Shown here piece after piece: positions 52,959 to 60,881 of a DNA stretch of 64,000 bases. The stretch is from contig CP046866.1 in NCBI GenBank assembly GCA_009789175.1, positions 682,001-746,000 of the forward strand, written 5' to 3'. This DNA comes from Salinibaculum litoreum. GTDB taxonomy: Archaea; Halobacteriota; Halobacteria; Halobacteriales; Haloarculaceae. The notes under the pieces were generated by a model. It had not been told where the DNA came from and did no database searches. It saw only the letters and a program-made list of their open reading frames with translations. Position numbers and translations under genes: made by a program. The first letter of the stretch is position 1; the number at the start of each line of letters is the position of its first letter.

Positions 52959-53417
52959 TCAGTCTCGGATGTGGGAGTCTTCGACCCGGATCAGTTGGAG
53001 AGACGGGAACGGTGCGAAGGGGATTTCCTCTTCAAGAAGTTCGTCGAGTGGGATTGCAGCTTCTCGGTCACTCCATCTCGTGATGTGCTTTTCGAGCACA
53101 TCGAGTGGGGTAACTATGATGACCTCGTCGTCATCCGGATACTTCGGAGTCTTGTCGGCCAGCGTGTCTCCGTCCTCAAACTCCCACTCGTCAGTTTCCA
53201 GTCCGGGGACGTTCACCACGACCAGGGCGATCGGTTCGTCGGCCTCGGTGTCATGAACGATGTCTCCGTAGATGAATTCCGGGTCTTCTTCCTCGTCGTC
53301 CAGTTCGAGTTCCAGGGCTATATCGAGAGACCGTTGGAGCGGTTCCTCTCGTCCCGGTGGCTGCCATTGTTCTTCGTCGGTGCGTCCTTTCGGTGGTCCG
53401 CCGGTTTTGCGTGGCAT
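52959..53417 (-). CDS. acidic protein, second gene of a two-gene operon
   Basis: A 152-residue, highly acidic protein with a polar head and a beta-rich body (EFIYGDIVHDTEADEPIALVVV). It starts one base into the previous stop. No motif is recognised. Its operon is divergent from the CARF-domain gene, suggesting a common system. Confidence 0.55.
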   Translation of the reverse strand: MPRKTGGPPKGRTDEEQWQPPGREEPLQRSLDIALELELDDEEEDPEFIYGDIVHDTEADEPIALVVVNVPGLETDEWEFEDGDTLADKTPKYPDDDEVIIVTPLDVLEKHITRWSDREAAIPLDELLEEEIPFAPFPSLQLIRVEDSHIRD

Positions 53418-54223
53418 TATTGGCTCACCATGAATTCGTCAAGTGCTGTTTGCGAGCTGTGTAGGGCCTCGATCCTCCAGTTGATAGTCTCGGTTAACCG
53501 TTTGGGGTCGTGTTCCCCGTTCGGTTGCCTGCACTCGTCCAGGATTGACGTCTTCCCGGAGAACGCAACGACCTCGTCTGGGGCGTGGAGGAGATGTTCG
53601 TGTGAGACCCGACCGTTGAGGTAGATCCGATCCGGGCCGAGCGTCTCGACCAGGGCCTCCAGATCGTCCCAGAGGTTGAACTTCGAATTGTACTCGGTTC
53701 CGTCGAAGGCACACGACTTCGTGCCGAAGACCTCGAACAGCTCCCGGCAGTGCTCGTAGTGCCACGGCTTCCACCCCACGATGATGGGATAGATCTCGAC
53801 GTCGAGTCCGGCATCCTCGACCATCCGGTAGAGCGTCTTCTGTCCCTCGACCGATCGCTCAATTTCGCTCAGGAGCTCGCGACGGTCCATCTCGTCGCTT
53901 TCCATGACCCAGCGGTCGCCTGGAAAGTAGACATCGACAATCCCGTCCAGTTCCTGCAGTCGCTCGAACTCGTCCTCGGGAGTTCTACCGACCAGGAACT
54001 TGTTCTGTTCCATCGAGTTGATGATGAGCGTCTGGTCGGGGTGCATGAACGCCTCTCGTGGATGGTTCACGAACCAAGTCGACCGACGGAACGGTGCTTG
54101 GAGGGCCGAGAACTCCTCGATGTTGTAGCCGAAGAGGCGTCTGTCAGTGGAAGCTCCGGGTTTGGTCTTCGGTACGAATTCGTGGGGAAATCGGTCGCCG
54201 GGCATGTCGGGTCTCTCAGGCAC
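53417..54223 (-). CDS. TIM-barrel-like protein of unknown function (possibly DUF6610-like)
   Basis: A 268-residue alpha/beta protein with evenly spaced strand-helix units: TLIINSMEQNKFL, IVDVYFPGD, DVEIYPIIVGW, then HYEHCRELFEVFGTKSCAFDGT and DRIYLNGRVSHEHLL. The rhythm suggests a TIM barrel, loosely reminiscent of transglycosylase-like proteins, but no catalytic signature is certain. It heads an operon divergent from the CARF-domain regulator. Confidence 0.45.
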   Translation of the reverse strand: MPERPDMPGDRFPHEFVPKTKPGASTDRRLFGYNIEEFSALQAPFRRSTWFVNHPREAFMHPDQTLIINSMEQNKFLVGRTPEDEFERLQELDGIVDVYFPGDRWVMESDEMDRRELLSEIERSVEGQKTLYRMVEDAGLDVEIYPIIVGWKPWHYEHCRELFEVFGTKSCAFDGTEYNSKFNLWDDLEALVETLGPDRIYLNGRVSHEHLLHAPDEVVAFSGKTSILDECRQPNGEHDPKRLTETINWRIEALHSSQTALDEFMVSQ

Positions 54224-54411
54224 GGTTGTGTCTCGGTGGTGCCTATCGTGACACTATGCAACGCACAGGGATAAGTTTTGTTCGAAATTTCTTCTACAAG
54301 TAGGCGATTCTTAGGTATGCCGAAACACGGCTGGCCACCAAATCCATAAATCGACACACATAGATAGCAGATAACGAAGGTCTTTAGCATGAATCACAGG
54401 CAGAGGGGACT

Positions 54412-55314
54412 ATGACCGAACGAGTTCATTTCATCCCGGTCGGATTCGATTTCGACCGGCTCATCTATCCGATTTCGAAGGGACAGATGGACGCTGACCG
54501 GGTTGTACTCATCACGCACGAGGGAGATCCAGATGATGACGCGACGGATCGTGCTGCGGAGTTGGCGTCGAATATGACCAACAGACTTGAGAACTCCTTT
54601 GAGCTGATCGATGTCGAAGTCGAACGAGAGCCCATCGATATCGAGGAGCTGTACGAGTACGAGACTCTCTATCCCATGGCTCACGAGTACATTCTCGACG
54701 AGCTCGAAGCTGGAAACGAGGTCTTCGTCAACATCTCCTCGATGCCCCGGACGACTGCATTCGCTTTTGCTACAGCAGCCAATTCGATTATTGCCGAGTA
54801 CCAGTCCGAGGTCGAGGGAATCCGAGATATGCTCCACACCTACTACGTCGCCCCTGACAAGTATCTCGTCCTCGAAATGATCGATGCCCTGGAAGACGCG
54901 AAGGATCTCTTCGAGGAGATGAGCGAGGACATCCGAGTCCATCCGCAGTACACGAACATTCAGGACCTGCTCAACAAGATCGACGAGAACGGCGTGACCA
55001 AGGGTGCCCGGGACCTCGACGGGCAGATGTATGTCGAGTTCCCGTCGTCGCCTGGCAGCGACGTTGAGGCCTTCGAAGAGACCATCCTGAACTTCCTCTT
55101 TGAGAAGGATCCGATCTCATCGACATCGGCGCTCGCCGAACAGTTGGCCGAAGAAGAGGGAGAAGAGTATGACGAGTCGTTCCGGAGCCGAGTCCAGTAC
55201 AACGTCTCGAAACTCGACGAAAAGGGGTATGTGAACCGCGAGAAAGAGGGGAACCGCCTCGAAACGCAACTCTCGACGATGGGGCGGATGTGGGTGGAAA
55301 CTCACTGGGATTGA
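54412..55314 (+). CDS. CARF-like domain plus winged-helix regulator (DUF6293-like)
   Basis: A 300-residue protein. Residues 1-140 form a Rossmann-like domain (VHFIPVGFDFDRLIYPI, VVLITHEGD, EVFVNISSMPRTTAFAFATAA) with the conserved features of CARF-type ligand sensors, including the NISSMPRT loop where cyclic oligonucleotides bind in relatives. Residues about 220-295 form a winged helix (ILNFLFEKDPISSTSALAEQL, then VQYNVSKLDEKGYV). In CRISPR-linked relatives, cyclic oligoadenylate controls transcription. There is no CRISPR locus in the window; the divergent two-gene operon at 52959-54223 is the likely target. Confidence 0.7.
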   Translation: MTERVHFIPVGFDFDRLIYPISKGQMDADRVVLITHEGDPDDDATDRAAELASNMTNRLENSFELIDVEVEREPIDIEELYEYETLYPMAHEYILDELEAGNEVFVNISSMPRTTAFAFATAANSIIAEYQSEVEGIRDMLHTYYVAPDKYLVLEMIDALEDAKDLFEEMSEDIRVHPQYTNIQDLLNKIDENGVTKGARDLDGQMYVEFPSSPGSDVEAFEETILNFLFEKDPISSTSALAEQLAEEEGEEYDESFRSRVQYNVSKLDEKGYVNREKEGNRLETQLSTMGRMWVETHWD

Positions 55315-55332
55315 ACTGGATCTTCGCATAAC

Positions 55333-55349
55333 GGGAACTTCGCGTTCCC
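55333..55349. terminator. short hairpin after the CARF gene
   Basis: GGGAAC and GTTCCC separated by five bases, 19 bases after the stop codon at 55314. The run of T expected of a terminator is absent, so the role is uncertain. Confidence 0.3.
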
Positions 55350-55439
55350 AGGCTTAGATGGCCGACCGACTCGGCATGAAGTAGTCGTCAAGTAAAATCC
55401 CAAATCCTATTTATATAGTTGGGGTTTAGAAAGACCCAG

Positions 55440-56390
55440 ATGATTACAAAGGCTGGACTCGCCGTGCTTGACGCGCTGAGTACCGGCCGTGAAGCGACAC
55501 CGGAAGAACTCACGGCCGAAACCGAGTACTCACGAGAACATCTGTACGACGTACTCGACGAATTGCTCGCAGCGGGATTGCTCGCAGAAACCCGTGGCTC
55601 CAGCAATCAGCGTCGAGTCCGCATCGCAGAACATCCCGTCACCGAAGCGTATCGAACGCTCCAGTCGCAGTTCAGCCACGTAGACTGGACGGAACTGCTC
55701 TCGCCAGCCACACTCCGCGTGTGTTGGTATCTCGATAGACCACGACACATCGCTGATATCGCAGACCGACTCGGAATCACCCGACAAGGTGTCCACAGCG
55801 CGTTATCGCCGCTCAAGCACCGAGCGTTACTCTCCCAATCCGATTCGAAGTACGCCCTCCGGGACGAGGTCTCGCCGCTGTTGGCGTTCGCTCAGGCCGC
55901 CGTAGAACACGAACATCGAGCCCGAGTCCGGGACATCGCCCCCAGCGCCACGATCGCGTGGTGCGATCCGAAGCGATCCCTCGTCCGCCTACAGACCGCT
56001 GAGGATACGGACGCACTCCAAGCAGCTCCGGACTGGGAGATGACCGGACTGGGTCGGTTTGCAGCGTATGGTCTACAGTTTTTCCTCGCCGGCGAGCCTC
56101 CGTTCTGGTATGCGCCGGACGAAGACCTAACGCCTGCTGAAGTCGTATGCCATACGCTCCTTCTGGATAGCGGATCCCGGCGCGTCAGCTATTCGATGCT
56201 GCTGATCGAGGCGGAGGATATCGATCAGGAGACACTCGTCGAGACCGCACGGTGGTACGACCTGGAATCCACTATGAAAGCGTTGTATCGGCCACTTCGG
56301 GGCGACTTCGACAGGACAGATGATCTGCCAGTCATCCTCCCAAAGAAGGACGAATATCTGGCACTCAAAGAGCAGTACGGTGTCTCGTAA
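55440..56390 (+). CDS. two winged-helix domain regulator
   Basis: The ATG at 55440 lies about 30 bases after TTTATATAG (55409-55417), a leaderless promoter. Residues 1-70 are one winged helix (TKAGLAVLDALSTGREATPEEL, then YSREHLYDVLDELLAAGLL). Residues 90-150 are a second (LRVCWYLDRPRHIADIADRLGITRQGVHSAL). The remaining 170 residues are mixed alpha/beta with unknown ligand function. Such proteins act as transcription regulators; here it lies between defence genes. Confidence 0.75.
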   Translation: MITKAGLAVLDALSTGREATPEELTAETEYSREHLYDVLDELLAAGLLAETRGSSNQRRVRIAEHPVTEAYRTLQSQFSHVDWTELLSPATLRVCWYLDRPRHIADIADRLGITRQGVHSALSPLKHRALLSQSDSKYALRDEVSPLLAFAQAAVEHEHRARVRDIAPSATIAWCDPKRSLVRLQTAEDTDALQAAPDWEMTGLGRFAAYGLQFFLAGEPPFWYAPDEDLTPAEVVCHTLLLDSGSRRVSYSMLLIEAEDIDQETLVETARWYDLESTMKALYRPLRGDFDRTDDLPVILPKKDEYLALKEQYGVS

Positions 56391-56426
56391 CACCAACCCC
56401 GCAGTCTGGCGGAAAATTGCGACGGG

Positions 56427-57791
56427 TTAGATGATGCCGCCGATCACGAGTAGTCCGACGACGAGCAGCAGCGTCGCAACCACGCTCCCGCCAGCCAGTA
56501 GCTTGTTCTCCATCGCCTTCTCGTGTAGGGGCATCTCGGCGTACTCCTTGCGGAACGCGTCGAGATTCTGTTCGTCGTAGAAGTACTTCCTCTTCAGCGC
56601 GAACCGTTCGGTCACCGCACAGCCGGTACAGACCGGCTCCCCTTCGAGCCGTTCGGTCTTGATGTGGCTGTCGCAGGCGATGGCCCCGCAGTTCGGACAG
56701 TAGGTGTACGTCTCGTCGACGCCGCTCGTCTCGCAGTGGACGCAGCGATGAATCCCGTCCTCCAGAGTGACCCGTGAGGGGCCAGCAGCATAGTATTCGT
56801 ACGGATACGAGTACTCCAGTATCTCTGTCGTCTGCCGAACCTCAGGTAGATACACCGGCTCAATCGATTGCACTGAGATGTCCGAGAGATTGGGCTCACA
56901 CGTCTTGTTGTACGTGACGTTATTGTCGCCGGTGTAGGTCACCGTCGTCGTGTGGTAATCCTGGAGGCGGTCAACAGCCCACTCCTTGTACTCCGTTTGG
57001 GTCTGGCCGAACCGTCGTTCGTCGACGTCGTCGAATACTTCGGTAAACTGCCCGGTATCGAGGGGAACCGTCGCGTGGAAATTCTCGGTGACCAGCGTCG
57101 CGACCTCGTCGTCAGCCACCTTTGGATGGCCGCGCTCAGCGTGGACAACGAACTGTGTGCGGTCGTTGATCCGGTGGATGACACCGACTGAGGTCTCGAA
57201 GACAGCGTTCGTGTCGGCGGTGATCGCAACCACCGGTCGGAACGTCACTTGCGAGTGCGGCACCGGCAGATCCGCGGCCTCGATGTTCTCGATGTCGCGG
57301 AACGCCTCCTGGACAGGTGCGTCGACATCCGCCGCCGGATCGTACGGTCGGAGCGTCTCGTCACAGAGGATCTCGATGCGCCCGTTGTAGAGATCGAGAC
57401 CGATTTCGTCGGCGATCTCCCGAAGGTCCTCGCCGTCGATCAGCTCGATGGGATAGGGATCGTCGTTCCGCTGGAGCCGGTCAGCGTACTCCTCGGCAGG
57501 GTTCGTAAATCGACCTGTGGTGGCGACCATCCCTCGCTTCGGGCCGTCGAAGTCGAACGTCGCGATGGCCGAGTGCAGCTTCTGGACGACCGGCCGGCCG
57601 ACCGTCCCGGTGTGCTTGCACTCGACGATGATCGCCCGTCGCGTGCCGTCAACGACCTCCTCCATGATGACGTCGCGACCCTCGTCGGCCGTCCGCTCGG
57701 CCTGGCGGACGTTTTCGTAGCCGAGGTTCCGGAAGACGTCCTCCATCAAGTCCTCGAACTCGAATCCCGAGAGGTCGTCCAGTACAGCCAT
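56427..57791 (-). CDS. Mrr-like nuclease with zinc fingers and C-terminal membrane anchor
   Basis: A 454-residue protein. Residues 1-110 are the Mrr-type PD-(D/E)XK domain: FEFEDLMEDVFRNLGY, DEGRDVIME (catalytic Asp) and IIVECKHT (Glu-x-Lys). A long middle region (about 120-350) is beta-rich and unassigned. Two zinc knuckle pairs follow (CVHCETSG, CPNCGA, then CTGC). The last 25 residues are a hydrophobic helix (VVATLLLVVGLLVIGGII), so the protein is probably held at the membrane with its nuclease in the cytoplasm. Mrr enzymes cleave modified DNA. Confidence 0.8.
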   Translation of the reverse strand: MAVLDDLSGFEFEDLMEDVFRNLGYENVRQAERTADEGRDVIMEEVVDGTRRAIIVECKHTGTVGRPVVQKLHSAIATFDFDGPKRGMVATTGRFTNPAEEYADRLQRNDDPYPIELIDGEDLREIADEIGLDLYNGRIEILCDETLRPYDPAADVDAPVQEAFRDIENIEAADLPVPHSQVTFRPVVAITADTNAVFETSVGVIHRINDRTQFVVHAERGHPKVADDEVATLVTENFHATVPLDTGQFTEVFDDVDERRFGQTQTEYKEWAVDRLQDYHTTTVTYTGDNNVTYNKTCEPNLSDISVQSIEPVYLPEVRQTTEILEYSYPYEYYAAGPSRVTLEDGIHRCVHCETSGVDETYTYCPNCGAIACDSHIKTERLEGEPVCTGCAVTERFALKRKYFYDEQNLDAFRKEYAEMPLHEKAMENKLLAGGSVVATLLLVVGLLVIGGII

Positions 57792-57844
57792 CCGAATATA
57801 ATTGGACAGTATCTTGCTATAACTAAATACGTTGCCGACGGTGA

Positions 57845-58069
57845 GACGACGAGCGCGAGCGCGCGAAACGCGAGGTCGAAGCCGAAGCCGTTGCGTACAT
57901 CGTCGGGCGGTATTCCGACCTAGATATGATCGGATCAGAGTTCTATCTTCCCGCGTGGCAGGACGACCATGCGGAGAGCATTCAGGAGCGGCTCGGCCGG
58001 ATCAGTTCGGCCACGCAGGAGGTCATCGGGACAGTCGCCAAGGCTGAACACGCCTTCCTTAGCTGTTAA
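57845..58069 (+). pseudogene. C-terminal remnant of an ArdC/ImmA-like antirestriction or metallopeptidase gene
   Basis: An open frame without a start codon, preceded by a stop, reads EVEAEAVAYIVGRYSDLD and SEFYLPAWQDDHAESIQERLGRIS, the C-terminal pattern of plasmid ArdC/M78-type proteins. It ends at 58067-58069, inside the first inverted-repeat site. Only the last 75 codons remain. Confidence 0.65.
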
Positions 58070-58106
58070 CCAACGCAGAGGGTACTTTGTTCACTCAGTT
58101 GGTTAA
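58066..58106. repeat. TTAACCAAC/GTTGGTTAA site 1
   Basis: Nine-base arms separated by 23 bases. It begins at the stop codon of the ArdC-like remnant. The left flank (CCTTCCTTAGCT) resembles the inverted right flank of site 3 (AGCTAAGAAGG), hinting that sites 1 and 3 bound a mobile cassette. Confidence 0.7.
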
Positions 58107-58171
58107 TCCGTTCGGCGTCCGATCCTGCGGGTTTCGATCGGCCCCGAGACATACCCCACCGACAGTCGATG

Positions 58172-58867
58172 TTATAGTTCAGAATCGATTCGGCGCTGCT
58201 GGTCACGAAGGAACTCAACGACGGCATCGATATCCTGTTCGGGAACCGTTTGCTGTTCGAAGACTCCTTTGAATGCGTCCGCGAAATCCTCCGATGTGAG
58301 TCGGTCGAGGACAGTCTCGATGCGACCAGCGAGCTTCTCAGACTCCCCGCGATGTAGATGAGTCGCGATCCGGTCAAAATCCGCGTCAGCAGCCAGCACC
58401 ACCAGATCCCGGGAATCTGCCTTGCGGCCACTGTGAAGTTTCACGGCAAACAGCAACTCCCGTTCCGGAATCCTGGCTGTTACCGGGCGCCCGGTTCGCA
58501 GTTCCTGGGTGACAGAGTGCTGGGCCAGATAGCGATACGACCATTCAGCTTCCGTCTGGCGACAGCCCAACGCGTCGACCATCGCGTCGAACCGAACCGG
58601 ATTCCCGATGTCTTTCGTAAACCGGATAGTACGGCCCTCGTAGAGTTCGTTTCGCTCGACATCAGCCGTTTTCTCGTAGCCGCGGTCGGTGAGAAGGTCG
58701 GTGTAGTCGTCGACCGATTGCGCCGGAATGACGACATCGACATCCGTGGTGAAGCGCTGATTGAACGCCGCAATCGCCCACCCACCGACGAGGACGTACG
58801 GCAGGCCAGCGTCAATGACGGCCTCCAGAGTGTCCAGCAATTCGTCTTCGCGTTCACCGAGACTCAT
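58172..58867 (-). CDS. nucleotidyltransferase (AbiEii-like toxin candidate)
   Basis: A 231-residue protein. Its VGGWAIAAFNQRFTTDVDVVI segment (about residues 27-47) matches the GG(S/W)-x9-13-D-x-D active site of DNA polymerase beta-like nucleotidyltransferases, as in AbiEii toxins. The central AVKLHSGRKADSRDLVVLA is the usual Lys/Asp-rich motif of the group. It overlaps the upstream winged-helix gene as ATGA, giving a typical two-gene toxin-antitoxin layout in which the product would inactivate tRNA or another RNA. Confidence 0.78.
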   Translation of the reverse strand: MSLGEREDELLDTLEAVIDAGLPYVLVGGWAIAAFNQRFTTDVDVVIPAQSVDDYTDLLTDRGYEKTADVERNELYEGRTIRFTKDIGNPVRFDAMVDALGCRQTEAEWSYRYLAQHSVTQELRTGRPVTARIPERELLFAVKLHSGRKADSRDLVVLAADADFDRIATHLHRGESEKLAGRIETVLDRLTSEDFADAFKGVFEQQTVPEQDIDAVVEFLRDQQRRIDSEL

Positions 58868-59538
58868 GCATTGAGACGCGGATCCTTGTGGGACGCGTCG
58901 ATATCGCGGTCGTACTCATCGGCGATCATCTCCAACGCCGGCTCGTAGTTCACCCGGTACTCCAACATGTGCTCGATTGCCTCATCCAACGGAATGACGG
59001 GATTGCCGTCGACCCACTCGCGAGTGATCTCCCCACTCGCCGGGAACAACACGTACGAGACTGTGGCGTCGTAGTCGCTCGCATCCGGCCGCTCTTCGAT
59101 CCGGCTCGGAATCCCGAATTCATCGAAGAACGCCGTCCACTGCTCGACATCTTGGTCGGCGACCTGGATGAAGATCGGATAGTCGTCGTGGCCACGGGCG
59201 ATCTGATAGCCGCCGTGGGTCCAGACGTAGACGCCGTCGATTTTCGTGTACGCAAAGGGCATCCCGGCGAAGTGCGGAATGACGTAGCCGTCGTCGATCG
59301 AGGGGGGAACAGCGCGAGAAATGGCCGCGACGAGATCGTAGTAGCGATCCCTGACAGCGTAATTCTCGATGTAGACGCCGTCCTCACGTCGGATGAAGCC
59401 TGCGTCCTCCAACCGCTCGATCCAGTCGTAGACCCACGAGTAGGAGCCGTCGATCTTCTGGGCGATCCGACGAATCGAGTCGCCCGGCCGGGCCGCGACC
59501 ATGATCTTCGCCGCGGTCTCGTCGACGTACTCCATCAT
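58864..59538 (-). CDS. winged-helix protein, antitoxin candidate for the nucleotidyltransferase
   Basis: A 224-residue protein. Residues 5-60 form a winged helix (AAKIMVAARPGDSIRRIAQKI, then YSWVYDWIERLEDAGFI). The rest is alpha/beta, similar in plan to the C-terminal domains of AbiEi-type antitoxins. It is followed by and overlaps the nucleotidyltransferase gene, so it probably represses the operon and neutralises the enzyme. The promoter should lie right of 59538, near the second inverted-repeat site. Confidence 0.72.
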   Translation of the reverse strand: MMEYVDETAAKIMVAARPGDSIRRIAQKIDGSYSWVYDWIERLEDAGFIRREDGVYIENYAVRDRYYDLVAAISRAVPPSIDDGYVIPHFAGMPFAYTKIDGVYVWTHGGYQIARGHDDYPIFIQVADQDVEQWTAFFDEFGIPSRIEERPDASDYDATVSYVLFPASGEITREWVDGNPVIPLDEAIEHMLEYRVNYEPALEMIADEYDRDIDASHKDPRLNA

Positions 59539-59670
59539 CGCTAGTTATCGGTATCGCATCTAACTGTATTAGTCTTGTCCCCCCGTATTTCCTATTGAAT
59601 TATCTCTATACAGATATACTACTCTTGGCTCCGGTAATCCGATCCGGCTCAGCATTCGAGCAGAGATGAA

Positions 59671-59712
59671 TTAACCAACAGAGGATACGACTGATCGCTA
59701 TTCGTTGGTTAA
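59671..59712. repeat. TTAACCAAC/GTTGGTTAA site 2
   Basis: Nine-base arms separated by 24 bases. The right arm is also the outer end of the IS1595-like element; the left arm lies in the flank, 133-174 bases upstream of the winged-helix gene. Confidence 0.75.
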
Positions 59713-60781
59713 GTCTATCCGGGCTTATGTAGAGCTGTGGAATCCCCCCATAACGAGGCAGTCAACGAGGATTTCGAGGGATGCGCCGACAAGGTTCAAC
59801 GAGCAAACGACCCCGAAGGTGTGAGCGGCCTGCTCCAAGCCGTGCTTGGACAGGCCGCGAAATTTCCGTAGCCACGGCTTGACGAGTGAATAGAGGCACT
59901 CAGCCTGGTTGATATGGACACCCTCGGGCGAGACATACGTCTCCTTGTGAAAGACGGTTTTGTGGTCATGCTCCATTTGGCGATAGGCTTGGAGCCCGTC
60001 GGTCCAGACCTCTCCCAGCGGCTGGGAGAGATCTTCAGTCTTCTCCAGCACCGGCTCTAAGTCCGTCTCGTATTGGATACCAAGCTGTCCACGGATTACT
60101 CGGAGCACGTCGCGGCAGGCCGCGACGAGCGTTAGTTGATCACCGTGCCGTCGTCGCCAGCGTGAGCGACCCCTTCGGGATGACCCGCCGCGGTGACGGC
60201 TGTCCCGCGGCGGGTTGTGACCTTTGTAGCCGGAACATACCTTGCCTGATTCGTCGATCTGTGTCGGTCCAGAAATTGTGTCTTGGAATTGATCCCAGAC
60301 GACCGGGAAGCCACGGTGTACGGCGGCTTCCACCTCTCGAATGGCATAGAAAATCGTCTTGTACGCGCGGTCAAACACCGTTACAATCTGTGAGATGGTC
60401 AACAACGTGTCCGCATAGAGAATGAACGCGAGAAACACCTCTCCGCAGGAGAGGTGCTTCTCGTGAAACGGTGTTCCGTAGGTGTATACCGGCTTAAAAT
60501 CGTAGTTACGGCAGCAGACCCGGTCGGACGATTCCCACGTTCGGATGCTTGGGTTGCCGCAGCGTGGACACGTCGTGTGCCCCCAGAAGTGCTTGAGTCG
60601 CCGCCCGATGGCCTCATCGAGCGGCTCCGTGTTGAGGTCGAACACACCGATGTCGACGAGCTGGCGAAGCATCCGACCGAACGCCGGCTGCGACAGAGAC
60701 AGATCTCCTCATTCGCGCCGCTACACCGTAGAAATACGGCCGTTCCGCGTTTCTACATAAGAGCGACAGTTCTTAACCAAC
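59704..60781 (-). mobile_element. IS1595-like insertion sequence (1078 bp)
   Basis: Both ends read GTTGGTTAAG-N10-CTTATGTAGA inward (59704-59733 and the complement of 60752-60781), with the same ten-base gap, defining the terminal repeats. The eight bases next to each end differ (CGCTATTC and ACATATCC), so no target duplication is visible. A copy of the outer nine bases, inverted, lies 23-24 bases beyond each end. Confidence 0.82.
59725..60672 (-). CDS. IS1595-like transposase
   Basis: A 315-residue protein. An N-terminal zinc ribbon (CPRCG, then CCRNYDFKPVYTYGTPF) is followed by the DDE-type core: D in QIDESGKVCSGYKG, D in VWTDGLQAYR, and the HINQAECLYSLVKPWLRKFRG segment that carries the third residue in this family. 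A basic loop (RHRGGSSRRGRSRWRRRHG) interrupts the core. Length and order fit the IS1595/ISH4 group. The stop codon lies within the terminal repeat. Confidence 0.85.
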   Translation of the reverse strand: MLRQLVDIGVFDLNTEPLDEAIGRRLKHFWGHTTCPRCGNPSIRTWESSDRVCCRNYDFKPVYTYGTPFHEKHLSCGEVFLAFILYADTLLTISQIVTVFDRAYKTIFYAIREVEAAVHRGFPVVWDQFQDTISGPTQIDESGKVCSGYKGHNPPRDSRHRGGSSRRGRSRWRRRHGDQLTLVAACRDVLRVIRGQLGIQYETDLEPVLEKTEDLSQPLGEVWTDGLQAYRQMEHDHKTVFHKETYVSPEGVHINQAECLYSLVKPWLRKFRGLSKHGLEQAAHTFGVVCSLNLVGASLEILVDCLVMGGFHSST

Positions 60782-60813
60782 ACATATCCATTGGATGATT
60801 TTGTGTTGGTTAA
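60773..60813. repeat. TTAACCAAC/GTTGGTTAA site 3
   Basis: Nine-base arms separated by 23 bases. The left arm is the outer end of the IS1595-like element and the right arm is in the flank, about 70 bases before the AbiEi-like gene, where an operator would be expected. Confidence 0.75.
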
Positions 60814-60881
60814 GGAAGCTAAGAAGGATGAGGCAAGGCTAAAGCAGGTCTGAGACTATATTCTATGTAAGAAACGCAGGT

